Shown here piece by piece: positions 19,727-29,340 of a DNA stretch of 50,253 nucleotides (its first letter is position 1; every line of letters begins with the position of its first letter). The notes under the pieces were generated by a model. It did not search any database, had not been told where the DNA came from, and was given only the letters and a program-made list of their open reading frames with translations. The DNA comes from an uncultured Actinomycetes bacterium (GTDB taxonomy: Bacteria; Actinomycetota; Geothermincolia; Fen-727; JACVIW01), in contig CAKZLU010000041.1 in assembly GCA_937127245.1 (NCBI GenBank), positions 73,824-124,076 on the forward strand, given 5' to 3'. Made by a program: the position numbers and the translations under genes.

Positions 19727-19961
19727 TTTCTCTCCCTTAACACTTTAAGGTGTCAATCTCCGGACGTGACCTTTCGCCGGGTCTCCGCGATGATTATACG
19801 ATGCTTGTAAGACAGAGACCTTTTATAACATTTGAGATAGAAAAAAATATCAATTCTCAAGGGAATTTGGAAACAGCGGATGAATATAGATGATTGGTGA
19901 GGGATAATTGTTAACCAGAAATCAGCCGTACGGTGAGGACCTGTTTGGAGCGTGAAGTACC

Positions 19962-22900
19962 GTGTCGGATTTCGCTCATCTCCATGTTCATACTCAGTAC
20001 TCTATTCTGGATGGGGCATGCAGGATTGACGCTGCCTTGGAACTGGCGAAGCAGCTTGGCATGAAATCGATGGCTATAACCGACCACGGCGCAATGTATG
20101 GGGTGGTCGCCTTTTACAAAAAAGCGCTTGAAGCCGGCGTTCATCCGGTCATAGGAGCGGAGATTCACATAGCCCCGAAAGGAAGATTCTCGAAACAGGG
20201 TGGGGCAGATGATCAGTTAAAACATCTTGTACTACTAGCGAAAAATAATACCGGGTATAAAAACCTGATAAAGATAGTTACACGGGGATTCACCGAGGGT
20301 TTTTACTACAAACCAAGAGTAGATGAGGAAGTCCTAAGGGAGCACTCCGAGGGGCTTATTGCCTTGAGCGCCTGCCTTAAAGGGGAGGTCCCATCCGCTT
20401 ATCTCGAAAAGGGCGGAAAAGAGGCGTTTGCCGCGATTGATAAGTATTTAGAGATTTTCGGGGATGAAAATTTTTTTCTCGAACTAATGGATCATGGGAT
20501 AGAAGAACAAAAGGAAGTGAATAAATTCCTGATTGACGCGGGCAAAAGGAAAGGAGTTCCCCTGGTGGTCACAAATGACGTGCACTACCTGAGGCGAGAG
20601 GACGCGAAGGCTCACGACTACCTGCTGTGCATCCAAACGGGAGCGTTTGCCAGAGAAGAGAAGAGAATGCGTTTTTCGAGCGAGGAATTTTACATGAAGA
20701 CGCCCGAGGAAATTCTAAAATTGTTCCCCGATTTTCCGGAAGCGCTCGCAAAGACCGAAGAAATTGCCCAAAACTGCGATGTGGAAATAGAGCTGGGTAA
20801 TATATACCTCCCCCGTTATGAACCGCCCGAGGGATTTGATACTGATTCCTATCTCAATCAACTGGCAAGGAAGGGTATTAAGGAGAAATACGGTGAGGTC
20901 CCACCCGATGTAGAGGAAAGGCTCGAAAGGGAACTTGATGTCATTAAAAAGCTCGGGTTTTCCGGTTACTTCCTAATAGTCTGGGATTTCGTCACGTTCG
21001 CCAAGAGAAAAGGCATCCGGGTTGGACCGGGCAGGGGTTCTGCGGCCGGGAGCCTTGTGGCATACGCGCTCGGAATAACAACTATCGATCCGATGAGATT
21101 TGGTCTGCTTTTTGAGAGGTTCTTGAACCCTGAGAGGATCGCCCTTCCAGACATAGATATCGATTTCAGCCATACCAGGAGGCAGGAAGTAATAGATTAT
21201 GTCGTTCAAAAATACGGGAGGGAGAAAGTCGCTCAAATTGTCTCTTTTTCTACACTCAACGCGCGGGCCGCTGTGAAGGATGTCGGAAGGGTGCTGGAAG
21301 TGCCGTTTAAAAGGATGGACGCCATAACAAAGGTCATTCCGGATGACCCGAGCATCACTATAGACGTGGCTCTGGAAATGTCTCCGGAGCTCCGTGAGGC
21401 GTACAACGACGACCCCTCTATCAGGGAAGTGATAGATACAGCCCGTAGCCTTGAGGGATTAATCAGGCATGATACGGTTCACGCCGCGGGTGTTGTGATC
21501 GCGGATGACGAACTGACAGAATACATGCCTCTGCAGCGGAAAGGAGGAAATCAGGACGAGATAATTTCCCAGTTCGATATGTACGACATTGAGTCGCTCG
21601 GCCTGTTAAAGGTTGACTTTCTCGGGCTTCGCAATCAAACCCTGCTCGAACTTGCCGTAAAGCTGATAGAAGAAAGGCACGGTATTCACCTGGACATCGA
21701 TAACATACCGATGGATGACCCAGACACATTCAGGTTGATACAAAGCGGACAGACCATAGGTACTTTTCAGTTGGCATCGCCGGGGATGCGTGCGTTAATG
21801 AAAGAAATGGTGCCCAGCAAATTCGAGGACCTTATCGCGCTTATTGCTTTGTACCGACCGGGTCCGCTGAAAAGCAACATGCATAAGGTGTTCATAGACC
21901 ACAAACACGGCAGGGTTCCGGTCAGATATCCTCATCCTTGTCTTGAGGAGATATTGAAAGAGACGTACGGGGTTATCGTGTATCAGGAACAAGCTATGAA
22001 GATAGCCCAGGTCCTGGCTGGATACAGCGGACTCGAGGCTGACGAGCTCAGGAAGGCGATGGCCAAGAAGAAACCGGAAATCATGCAGAGACACCGCGAC
22101 AAGTTCATTGAGGGAGCGGTCCGTCAAGGGATTGAGAGAAAGACAGCGGCAAGCATTTTTGACCTCATTGAAAAATTCGGGGGATACGGTTTCAACAAGT
22201 CCCACAGCACAGCGTATGCATTCGTTTCTTATCAGACAGCATATCTCAAGACGCACTATCCTGAAGAGTACATGGCCGCCCTGATGACCACATACATGGA
22301 CAACCAGGACAGGCTTGTCGAGTACATAAACGAGTGCCGGAGAATGGGAATAACCGTCAAAACCCCGGAAATTAACCTTTCGAAATCTTACTTTACTCCA
22401 GGTGATGGAGAGATACTGTTCGGGCTTTCCGCTATTAGAAACGTGGGCTCATCAGCGGTCGAGCAAATAATAGCCTGCCGCGAGCAGGGGGGTCCTTTAA
22501 AGAGTTTCGCTGAATTTTGTAGACGGGTACCTTCCTCGGTATTAAACAGGAAAACCGTAGAGAGTCTTGTTAAAGCGGGAGCCTTTGACTCTGTGGAACC
22601 GGACCGTCGGCGGCTCATTAACTCTTTTGAGCATTTGATGAAACTTGCTCAAATTGAAAGAAAAGACGCTGAAGAAGGGCAGTTCACCCTTTTCGGCGGG
22701 GCAGAGGAACAAGAGGAAACTCTTTCTTGCGAGCCTGAGGACACAGAAGGGAGAAGCCTTTCGCGTAATAAGGTGCTCGCTTACGAAAAGGAAATGCTCG
22801 GTGTATATGTGAGCGACCATCCGCTCAGTGAGTGGAAAGCTCAACTTGCGGAAATAGGAGAAATGGAAATTTCACAACTGACAACGGATGCGGACAGAAC

Positions 22901-23402
22901 CCGCGTGACTATAGGGGGAATTGTAACCAGAGTGGAGAAGAGATATAACAAGGACGGAAAGCCCTGGATCGCTTTCACTCTGGAGGATTTTACAGGCTCC
23001 ATCGAAATCCTTGTTTTCAGCAACAAGTATGAGGGTTACGTTAGAACTATCAGAGAAGACGCGATCCTTGTGGTCAAAGGCAGGGCTGACATAAAGGAAA
23101 ATTCCCGCCGCGTATTAGCCGAAGAAATTATTGCCCTTTCCCAAAAACTCTCGGTCACGCCCAGTCTGGCGGTGCGAATTGAAAGCGCCTCTTTCGAGGA
23201 AAATCTGGTCGCCCAAATAAAGAGCATTCTTCTTCAGCACCCTGGTCAATCCCCGGTAGTGATAAGGGTGTGGGAGAACGGAGAGGAGATACATGCGGTT
23301 AAGCTTGGGGATTTCTATTCCGTTGAAATCGAAAGCGATTTGCTCGCCAAGCTCAGGTCATTGCTGGGAGAGCGAGCCGTGCAGATCACATGGCTCGAGT
23401 AG
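19962..23402 (+). CDS. dnaE: DNA polymerase III subunit alpha
   Basis: This is the replicative polymerase catalytic subunit. The 1146-residue protein has an N-terminal PHP domain (FAHLHVHTQYSILDGA, ITDHGAMYG), the C-family polymerase core with catalytic aspartates in PDIDIDF near residues 395-400, GPGRGSAAGSLVAY, the FGGYGFNKSHSTAYAF motif, a tandem HhH region and an OB-fold (about 975-1060). Length is normal for the DnaE1 type. GTG at 19962 lies 11 bases after GGAG. It is monocistronic here, with a 235-base upstream gap from the divergent nuclease gene. Confidence 0.97.
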   Translation: MSDFAHLHVHTQYSILDGACRIDAALELAKQLGMKSMAITDHGAMYGVVAFYKKALEAGVHPVIGAEIHIAPKGRFSKQGGADDQLKHLVLLAKNNTGYKNLIKIVTRGFTEGFYYKPRVDEEVLREHSEGLIALSACLKGEVPSAYLEKGGKEAFAAIDKYLEIFGDENFFLELMDHGIEEQKEVNKFLIDAGKRKGVPLVVTNDVHYLRREDAKAHDYLLCIQTGAFAREEKRMRFSSEEFYMKTPEEILKLFPDFPEALAKTEEIAQNCDVEIELGNIYLPRYEPPEGFDTDSYLNQLARKGIKEKYGEVPPDVEERLERELDVIKKLGFSGYFLIVWDFVTFAKRKGIRVGPGRGSAAGSLVAYALGITTIDPMRFGLLFERFLNPERIALPDIDIDFSHTRRQEVIDYVVQKYGREKVAQIVSFSTLNARAAVKDVGRVLEVPFKRMDAITKVIPDDPSITIDVALEMSPELREAYNDDPSIREVIDTARSLEGLIRHDTVHAAGVVIADDELTEYMPLQRKGGNQDEIISQFDMYDIESLGLLKVDFLGLRNQTLLELAVKLIEERHGIHLDIDNIPMDDPDTFRLIQSGQTIGTFQLASPGMRALMKEMVPSKFEDLIALIALYRPGPLKSNMHKVFIDHKHGRVPVRYPHPCLEEILKETYGVIVYQEQAMKIAQVLAGYSGLEADELRKAMAKKKPEIMQRHRDKFIEGAVRQGIERKTAASIFDLIEKFGGYGFNKSHSTAYAFVSYQTAYLKTHYPEEYMAALMTTYMDNQDRLVEYINECRRMGITVKTPEINLSKSYFTPGDGEILFGLSAIRNVGSSAVEQIIACREQGGPLKSFAEFCRRVPSSVLNRKTVESLVKAGAFDSVEPDRRRLINSFEHLMKLAQIERKDAEEGQFTLFGGAEEQEETLSCEPEDTEGRSLSRNKVLAYEKEMLGVYVSDHPLSEWKAQLAEIGEMEISQLTTDADRTRVTIGGIVTRVEKRYNKDGKPWIAFTLEDFTGSIEILVFSNKYEGYVRTIREDAILVVKGRADIKENSRRVLAEEIIALSQKLSVTPSLAVRIESASFEENLVAQIKSILLQHPGQSPVVIRVWENGEEIHAVKLGDFYSVEIESDLLAKLRSLLGERAVQITWLE

Positions 23403-23539
23403 AGAGGCTTAAAACGAAGCTTATGCGCTGTCCGGGCAGTTTCTGATGTTCCGGGGATAAAAATAAAGGGTTTTGCGAAGCGGTTGCCCGAGTTTCTCGG
23501 TATAAGTAGGCGAGATTTCTCTTGGCTTTATACGTTCTC

Positions 23540-23545
23540 TATAAT
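23540..23545 (+). promoter_or_regulatory. Candidate -10 element upstream of hisD
   Basis: A perfect TATAAT at 23540-23545 lies 65 bases before the hisD ATG in a T/A-rich stretch. The -35 at the right distance (TTCTCT, 23517-23522) is weak, so activity may need an activator. A small inverted repeat CCGAG-TTT-CTCGG lies just upstream, near 23490. Confidence 0.4.
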
Positions 23546-23609
23546 TAATTAGGCCGTTTACGTTGGCGCTTGAAAACGGAACATATGCCGAGTGGTAAGA
23601 AGTGGAAAA

Positions 23610-24899
23610 ATGTCTGACTATTACCTTATAAGTAATCCCGATGAAATTGAGTACACGGTGAGTAGAATAAGAGGGAACCTGCGTCTTCCCCCCGAATCTT
23701 TGAGTACCGCGAAAATGATAGTTAACCGCGTCTCGGAGCGCGGTGATCAGGCCCTGATTGAGTTCACAAAACAATTTGACGGCGTTACTCTTTCGAAGGA
23801 CGATCTCGAAGTGAGCCATCGGGAGCGCGAAGAAGCCTGGAATGCGCTCGAAGAAGAAATAAAAAACGCACTTGTTGAGGCGAGCAATAACATTAAAGAG
23901 TTTGCCCTGAGAACCCTTTTGGATGACTGGTACGCCGAGGTAAGACCGGGAGTTAAAGTCGGTCAGCTATATAGGCCAGTGAAGACCGCTGGAATCTATA
24001 TTCCCGGGGGAAGATATCCCTACCCGTCGACGGTTTTGATGACGGGCATTTTAGCCTCTACCGCCCAAGTTGAGAATATTGTCTTTTGCATTCCGCCGGA
24101 CAAATCAGGACAGATAAATCACGTCAGCCTGGCTGCAAGTGCTCTCGTGGAACGTTCGAGAGTATTCAGGATAGGGGGAGCACAAGCCATAGCCGCCATG
24201 GCTTTGGGGACGGAAAGCGTTCCTAAGTGTGAGTTTATTGCCGGTCCTGGCAACGTGTATGTTACTGCCGCCAAGAGAATTCTATCCAGTGAGGTCTCCA
24301 TCGATCTGGAAGCGGGTCCCAGCGAGGTGGCGATTTTAATAGACGGGAGTTGCGATCTTTCATTTCCCGCGGCTGACGCCCTCGCTCAGCTTGAGCACGA
24401 CCCGATGGCGATGGCCATCGTGGTTTCTGAGTCTGGGGCGGTTTTAAAAGCGTTTCGCGGAATAATATCAGGAATGTCGGAGGGTGCGGGTGAGGTGGAT
24501 GAGCCGCAGGTCAGCTATGTCGAGTGCGCGTCGCGGGAGCTTTCGATTGAGTTTTTAAACTTGCTTGCGCCGGAACATCTTGAACTAATGGTGGAAGAAC
24601 CCGGGTCAATCGTCGGATTAATAAACAGCGCTGGTTGCCTGTTCATAGGACCTTACTCACCCGCGGTTATGGGAGATTACGTCGCTGGTCCGAGCCACGT
24701 TTTACCCACTGGTGGGACCGCCAGCAGGCTATCAGGTTTGAGTGCCCAAAGCTTTAGAAGAGCGATGAACGTCGTATCTTATGAGAAGCGAGGCTTTGAA
24801 AGGGAATCCGCTGTCGCGAAAGTGCTTTCCGGTGTCGAGGGTTTAAAATGGCACGGTTTATCAGTTGATATAAGGCTTCGTAGGGGTTCGAACTCGTAA
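23610..24899 (+). CDS. hisD: Histidinol dehydrogenase
   Basis: HisD performs the last two oxidations of histidine synthesis (histidinol to histidine). The 429-residue product carries the family motifs GIYIPGGRYPYPSTVLM, GPGNVYVTAAKR, EAGPSEVAIL, the zinc-ligand AQLEHDP, the catalytic Glu-His pair in LAPEHLEL, and GPYSPAVMGDYVAGPSH. The frame opens at GTG 23592. ATG at 23610 gives the usual N-terminus and is preferred, though neither has a strong SD. Unusually, the next his gene is hisB rather than hisC, after a 201-base gap. Confidence 0.95.
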   Translation: MSDYYLISNPDEIEYTVSRIRGNLRLPPESLSTAKMIVNRVSERGDQALIEFTKQFDGVTLSKDDLEVSHREREEAWNALEEEIKNALVEASNNIKEFALRTLLDDWYAEVRPGVKVGQLYRPVKTAGIYIPGGRYPYPSTVLMTGILASTAQVENIVFCIPPDKSGQINHVSLAASALVERSRVFRIGGAQAIAAMALGTESVPKCEFIAGPGNVYVTAAKRILSSEVSIDLEAGPSEVAILIDGSCDLSFPAADALAQLEHDPMAMAIVVSESGAVLKAFRGIISGMSEGAGEVDEPQVSYVECASRELSIEFLNLLAPEHLELMVEEPGSIVGLINSAGCLFIGPYSPAVMGDYVAGPSHVLPTGGTASRLSGLSAQSFRRAMNVVSYEKRGFERESAVAKVLSGVEGLKWHGLSVDIRLRRGSNS

Positions 24900-25100
24900 G
24901 CGGCATGGCTCGGCGTGAGAAGGTAAGTTCTTTTCGATTTGCCTCTGCCACAGGGAACCCGTGAGGATACCATCTCGCTAACGGATAATCTGTCAAGTTT
25001 AATGAAAATAATCGAGTTTTGCGCCTCACTTGCCGGGGGGGTGTATTATTATCAAGATTATTTTAAATGAGTATGAAATCCAGCCAGGAAGGAGATTGCT

Positions 25101-25688
25101 TTGGCACGTTATGGTGAATGTCAGAGAAAGACAAGGGAGACCGAAATCTTCGTTAAACTGGATCTCGACGGGAGTGGCAGCGTAAAAGTTGAAACGGGGA
25201 TACCATTTTTTGACCATATGCTTGAGCTCCTCTTCAGACACTCGCTTATTGATGCTGAGATAAGAGCGAAGGGCGATCTCGAAATAGATTCCCACCACAC
25301 GGTAGAGGACACAGGACTTACAATCGGCGAAGCGCTGGATAGCGCTCTCGGGGTGAGGATGGGTCTCAGACGGTTCGGTTCTAGTCTCGTTCCCATGGAT
25401 GAATCACTTGCTGAGGTGGCGATTGATATAAGCGGCAGGCCTTACCTGTCCTACTGCGTGAACATAGAGCCGGAACCTCTGAGTACTTTCGACCCCTATC
25501 TTGCAAAGGATTTCTTCACCGCGCTTACGAACAGCGCCGGGATAACGGCGCACATAAACCTGAGGGCTGCCGGTAGCGTGCACCACAGCCTTGAGGCTGT
25601 TTTCAAGGCTTTCGCCAGGGCTCTGAAAATGGCTGTTGAAATCGACCCGAGGGTCACTGGCATTCCCAGCACTAAAGGCGTGATCTGA
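25101..25688 (+). CDS. hisB: Imidazoleglycerol-phosphate dehydratase
   Basis: HisB dehydrates imidazole glycerol phosphate in histidine synthesis. The 195-residue monofunctional enzyme has no N-terminal histidinol-phosphatase domain. It has FFDHMLELLFRHS, the manganese-binding HHTVEDTG and VHHSLEAVFKAFARAL, and MDESLAE. TTG at 25101 is supported by AAGGAG at 25089-25094. Its stop overlaps the hisH ATG by one base (TGATG), indicating translational coupling. The 201-base stretch upstream, after hisD, holds no gene. It could contain a weak second promoter but no convincing element was seen. Confidence 0.96.
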   Translation: MARYGECQRKTRETEIFVKLDLDGSGSVKVETGIPFFDHMLELLFRHSLIDAEIRAKGDLEIDSHHTVEDTGLTIGEALDSALGVRMGLRRFGSSLVPMDESLAEVAIDISGRPYLSYCVNIEPEPLSTFDPYLAKDFFTALTNSAGITAHINLRAAGSVHHSLEAVFKAFARALKMAVEIDPRVTGIPSTKGVI

Positions 25689-26326
25689 TGGCTAAAATTG
25701 GCATAATCGACTATGGAATGGGAAACTTAAGAAGCGTGCAGAAAGGAATGGAGAAAGCCGGGCATCAAGCCTCCATCCTGCGCTGGAAAGACGCTCTACC
25801 CCAATTTGACGGAATTATCCTCCCTGGGGTTGGGGCATTCGGTGATGCTGTCAAGAATCTAAGAAATTTCGGGTTATTTGAAGCGATTATTGATTATGTT
25901 TTAAGCGGCGGCATTCTTTTGGGAATTTGTCTCGGTATGCAGCTTCTTTTCGAGTTCAGTGAAGAGCACGGAAGGCACGAGGGGCTCGGCATCATACCGG
26001 GAAGCGTAACGAGACTCCCGAGCGAGGTAAAGGTTCCTCATATGGGTTGGAATATCCTGAAAATAAAAAGAGAGGCCCCTCTCCTCGCAGGGATAGAAGA
26101 CGGTGCGCGGTTTTATTTCGTCCATTCATACCGATGTGTTCCCGAATTTGAGCGTGATATAGTAGCGGTTACCCCCTACGGTGAGGATTTTGTTTCCGTT
26201 GTCGCAAGGGATAACGTAATGGGGCTGCAGTTTCATCCGGAGAAAAGCAGCGGTCTGGGACTCAGAATTTTATCGAACTTTGGCGCGATTGCCGAAAGCA
26301 AAAGGAATACAGTGAGGAGCGATTGA
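25688..26326 (+). CDS. hisH: Imidazole glycerol phosphate synthase, glutamine amidotransferase subunit
   Basis: HisH hydrolyses glutamine and passes ammonia to HisF. The 212-residue class I glutaminase has the N-terminal IGIIDYGMGNLRSV, the nucleophile cysteine in GICLGMQLLFE, and the catalytic His-Glu in GLQFHPEKS. The ATG overlaps the hisB stop by one base. It is followed one base later by hisA. HisF, its partner subunit, lies one gene downstream. Confidence 0.96.
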   Translation: MAKIGIIDYGMGNLRSVQKGMEKAGHQASILRWKDALPQFDGIILPGVGAFGDAVKNLRNFGLFEAIIDYVLSGGILLGICLGMQLLFEFSEEHGRHEGLGIIPGSVTRLPSEVKVPHMGWNILKIKREAPLLAGIEDGARFYFVHSYRCVPEFERDIVAVTPYGEDFVSVVARDNVMGLQFHPEKSSGLGLRILSNFGAIAESKRNTVRSD

Positions 26327-26327
26327 A

Positions 26328-27065
26328 TTGTTCGTCGTGATTCCGGCTGTTGACGTGCGAAGAGGAAGATGCGTTAGGCTTTTCAGAGGCTCTGCGGATG
26401 AGGAGGTCATCTTCGCTGAGGACCCTGTGGAAGCGGCTTGCAAATGGGAAAGCGAGGGAGCCAAACTCCTCCACGTTGTTGATCTTGACGGAGCCTTCAC
26501 CGGACAACCTGAAAATTTCGGGGTGATAAAGAGAATAATCGAGAGCGTTTCGATACCGGTTGAGGTTGGTGGAGGGATAAGAGAAAGCATAACGGCGCAG
26601 AGGTACCTTGAGGCCGGGGCGGACAGAATAGTCGTGGGCACGAGAGCCCTGACAGATCCCAAGTGGCTGAGATCGGTTGTGAAGAAAATGGGAGACAGTA
26701 TAGTAGTTGGTGTTGACGCCCGAAAAGGGAAAGCCGCGACTTCAGGGTGGACAGAATACACCGCTATGAGCACCGCTGAAGCTATTCGTTTTCTTTGCGA
26801 AAACGGAGTAAGAAGGATAATTTACACAGACATCTCCAGGGACGGCACTATGTCCGGACCTAATTTCTCCCAGATCGAGAGGGTCGCGAAAATATCGACC
26901 GTTCCCGTCATAGTTTCGGGAGGAATCGGTAGCCTTGAAGATGTCATCAGAATATCCAGGCTTGAACCTGTGGGGGTTGAGGGAGTAATAGTGGGAATGG
27001 CTCTGTACAAGGGCGCGATAGACTTAAGGGAAGCTATCCGCGTAACGGAAAAACGCGACCGCTAA
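26328..27065 (+). CDS. hisA: ProFAR isomerase HisA
   Basis: HisA is a beta/alpha-barrel enzyme performing the Amadori rearrangement of ProFAR to PRFAR in histidine synthesis. The 245-residue product has the first catalytic aspartate in [13 protein letters not shown], the phosphate-binding VGGGIR and VSGGIGS loops, and the second aspartate in [17 protein letters not shown] at 26328 is supported by GAGGAG (about 26314-26319). Only one base separates it from the hisH stop. A PriA-type dual (Trp/His) role is possible in actinobacteria but cannot be read directly here. Confidence 0.94.
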   Translation: MFVVIPAVDVRRGRCVRLFRGSADEEVIFAEDPVEAACKWESEGAKLLHVVDLDGAFTGQPENFGVIKRIIESVSIPVEVGGGIRESITAQRYLEAGADRIVVGTRALTDPKWLRSVVKKMGDSIVVGVDARKGKAATSGWTEYTAMSTAEAIRFLCENGVRRIIYTDISRDGTMSGPNFSQIERVAKISTVPVIVSGGIGSLEDVIRISRLEPVGVEGVIVGMALYKGAIDLREAIRVTEKRDR

Positions 27066-27148
27066 ACTTAAAGGAGCAAGCCCCCAACAAATTTGATGAT
27101 AAAGCCATTGTGTATAAATGGCGCGAGCCGCGAAGAAAGGAACGAACC

Positions 27149-27907
27149 ATGCTTGCCAAGAGAATAATACCTTGTCTCGATGTCGAGGGAGGACGGGTTG
27201 TTAAGGGAATCCATTTCATCGATCTCCGTGACGCCGGGGATCCCGTGGAACTCGCGGCCTTTTATGATAAAGAGGGCGCTGATGAGCTCGTGTTCCTTGA
27301 CATTACGGCCTCGTACGAGGGACGGGAGACAAAAGTCAGCCTGGCAAGCAGGGTAGGCGAAGAGGTCTTCATACCATTCATAATCGGCGGCGGCATAGGG
27401 TCGGTTGAGGAAATCCAAAAGATACTCGCGGCTGGGGCGGATAAGATCTCCATCAACACGGCAGCGGTCAAAAATCCCGAACTTATAAGAGAAGCGGCAA
27501 AGCGTTTCGGTAGCCAGTGCGTTGTGGTTGCGATAGACGCTCGCAGAACCGCGGAAGGGAAATGGGAAGTCTTTACTCATGGTGGCAGAACGCCTACCGG
27601 ACTTGATGCGGTCCAATGGGCACGCAGGGTAGAAGACCTGGGCGCAGGGGAGATACTTCTCACAAGCATGGACAGGGATGGGACGAAACTCGGTTATGAC
27701 ATACCGCTTACGCGCGCGGTATGCGAGGCGGTACGAATACCTGTCATAGCCAGCGGTGGCGCTGGGAATCTACAGCACCTGGCAGAGGTCATAGAGGAGA
27801 CTAACTGCGACGCAGTGCTTGCTGCGAGTATATTTCACTACAAGGAATACTCCATAAAACAGGCGAAAGAATACCTGGCTTCCAGAGGAATTGAAGTGAG
27901 ATTATGA
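27149..27907 (+). CDS. hisF: Imidazole glycerol phosphate synthase, cyclase subunit
   Basis: HisF joins ammonia from HisH to PRFAR, giving imidazole glycerol phosphate and AICAR. The 252-residue barrel protein begins [20 protein letters not shown] with the catalytic Asp11-type residue in CLDV. It has [17 protein letters not shown], and the second aspartate in [13 protein letters not shown]. The frame is open to 27110, but ATG at 27149 matches the conserved N-terminus and has GAAAGG eight bases upstream. An 83-base gap follows hisA. hisI, which normally comes next, is displaced about 5 kb downstream by the liv genes. Confidence 0.96.
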   Translation: MLAKRIIPCLDVEGGRVVKGIHFIDLRDAGDPVELAAFYDKEGADELVFLDITASYEGRETKVSLASRVGEEVFIPFIIGGGIGSVEEIQKILAAGADKISINTAAVKNPELIREAAKRFGSQCVVVAIDARRTAEGKWEVFTHGGRTPTGLDAVQWARRVEDLGAGEILLTSMDRDGTKLGYDIPLTRAVCEAVRIPVIASGGAGNLQHLAEVIEETNCDAVLAASIFHYKEYSIKQAKEYLASRGIEVRL

Positions 27908-27990
27908 TTTTATGGACATTCATTTAACTTTGTGATTGAATAACTACCCATAGTTTAAGGATGAGGTCTCTTCGCGAAAGGAGGTCGGAT

Positions 27991-29181
27991 ATGAGCGGTC
28001 ACCGTTCAACAAGGATTCTGGCTTTTACCACATGCTTACTGATGTTCCTATCTTTTTTCTTTGGTGGCTGTGGTAAGAAGGAAGATGAGCCCGTAACTCC
28101 AACAAAAGAACCTTACAAGGTCGGGGCTGTACTATCCATAAGCGGACCGAACGCGCCCCTCGGCACACCAGAACAGCGCGCGATTAGGTTGTTTGAAAAG
28201 GAGATCAATGCGAAAGGTGGAATCAACGGACACCCTCTGGAAGTAATCATTGAAGATGATGAAAGCGACCCCGCGAAAGCGAGCACTGCCGTGACGAAGC
28301 TTATAACACAGATGAACGTTCTTGCCGTCGTCGGCAGCAGTGGCACTGGAACAACTCTTGCGATGTCGCCGATTGTGGAAAGGGAGCAGGTTCCTCTGGT
28401 ATCCTGCGCGGCGGGCGCACAAATAACTAACCCGATTAACAAATGGGTTTTCCGTACGCCACCCACAGACACCATGGCGCTTCAAAAAGTTTTGGAGTAT
28501 CTCAAGAACACCGTTAAGGTGACGAAAGTCGCCGTACTGCACGACGCGAACGCATTCGGAACGGGCGGCGCTGATGCGCTTCAAGCTCAGGCTCCGAATT
28601 ATGGAATCCAGGTCATCGCCAGGGAAAGTTACGGTTCTACAGACACAGACATGACCGGTCAACTCACCAAGATAAAGCAAACTGCCGCGCAGGCGCTCGT
28701 TGTTTGGGGCACAAACCCTGGTCCTGCGGTGGTTGCCCAAAACATGAAGCAGCTGGGGATTACAATCCCTTACGTTGGCTCACATGGGATTGCGAATAAG
28801 AAGTTCATTGAACTTGCCGGCTCCGCCGCGGATGGCGTGGTTTTCCCGGCGGGACGTCTCCTTATCCCGAGCTCCATTCCCAAAAATAGTGCCTGGCGGA
28901 AGGCTGTTGACCGGTTTGCGGCCGCCTACAAGAAGGAATATCAGTTGGAGATCGATACATTTGCCGCCCATGGTTATGACGCTATAGCTATGGTAGCCGA
29001 GGCGATAAAGAAAGCCGGTCCCGACAGGGCGAAAATCCGTGACGAGATCGAGAAGCTAAAAGGATTTGTGGGAATTGACGGCGTGTATAATTATAGTCCC
29101 ACAAACCATGATGGGCTGACGGCTGATGACCTCATAATGATAAAGATCGTCAACGGCAAGTGGACTGAAGAAAAATCCTGA
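27991..29181 (+). CDS. livK: Branched-chain amino-acid-type ABC transporter substrate-binding lipoprotein
   Basis: This is the extracytoplasmic receptor of the importer encoded downstream. The 396-residue product has a lipoprotein signal peptide: basic start, hydrophobic core LAFTTCLLMFLSFF, and lipobox FGGC with the cysteine near residue 26. A type I periplasmic-binding fold follows (VGAVLSISGPNAPLG, DDESDPAKASTAV). Ligands of this family include branched amino acids, amides and aromatic acids, so substrate is uncertain. ATG at 27991 is chosen over 27961 because AAAGGAGG lies at 27977-27984. A strong terminator follows it. Confidence 0.92.
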   Translation: MSGHRSTRILAFTTCLLMFLSFFFGGCGKKEDEPVTPTKEPYKVGAVLSISGPNAPLGTPEQRAIRLFEKEINAKGGINGHPLEVIIEDDESDPAKASTAVTKLITQMNVLAVVGSSGTGTTLAMSPIVEREQVPLVSCAAGAQITNPINKWVFRTPPTDTMALQKVLEYLKNTVKVTKVAVLHDANAFGTGGADALQAQAPNYGIQVIARESYGSTDTDMTGQLTKIKQTAAQALVVWGTNPGPAVVAQNMKQLGITIPYVGSHGIANKKFIELAGSAADGVVFPAGRLLIPSSIPKNSAWRKAVDRFAAAYKKEYQLEIDTFAAHGYDAIAMVAEAIKKAGPDRAKIRDEIEKLKGFVGIDGVYNYSPTNHDGLTADDLIMIKIVNGKWTEEKS

Positions 29182-29198
29182 ATAAAAAAGCGGGAGAA

Positions 29199-29234
29199 AA
29201 AAGAGGCTAGGTCATTCTTGACCTAGCCTCTTTT
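29199..29234 (+). terminator. Perfect 16-bp intrinsic terminator between livK and livH
   Basis: The left arm (29199-29214) and right arm (29219-29234) are exact reverse complements around a TTCT loop. The structure has a GC-rich core, A residues on the left and TTTT on the right, so it could work in both directions. It lies 18 bases after the livK stop. It would make the binding protein the main product of the upstream transcript and stabilise its 3' end. Confidence 0.9.
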
Positions 29235-29292
29235 ATGGTGGGAGAATTTTTTATCTCGTGTAGCCAAAACCAGAGATTTTTGAATAAACTTC

Positions 29293-29298
29293 TATAAT
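29293..29298 (+). promoter_or_regulatory. Candidate -10 element for livHMGF-hisI
   Basis: TATAAT at 29293-29298 lies after the terminator and 48 bases before the inferred livH start. No good -35 was found at 16-18 bases. It is the best candidate for separate transcription of the permease/ATPase genes and hisI. Confidence 0.4.
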
Positions 29299-29340
29299 CG
29301 ATAAGAGACTTCTGCACTGTCATTAAATAAGGAGGAGAGA

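Noticed and set aside
23487..23500. Terminator after dnaE (CCGAG-TTT-CTCGG)
   Set aside because: The stem is only five pairs and has no T-tract after it.
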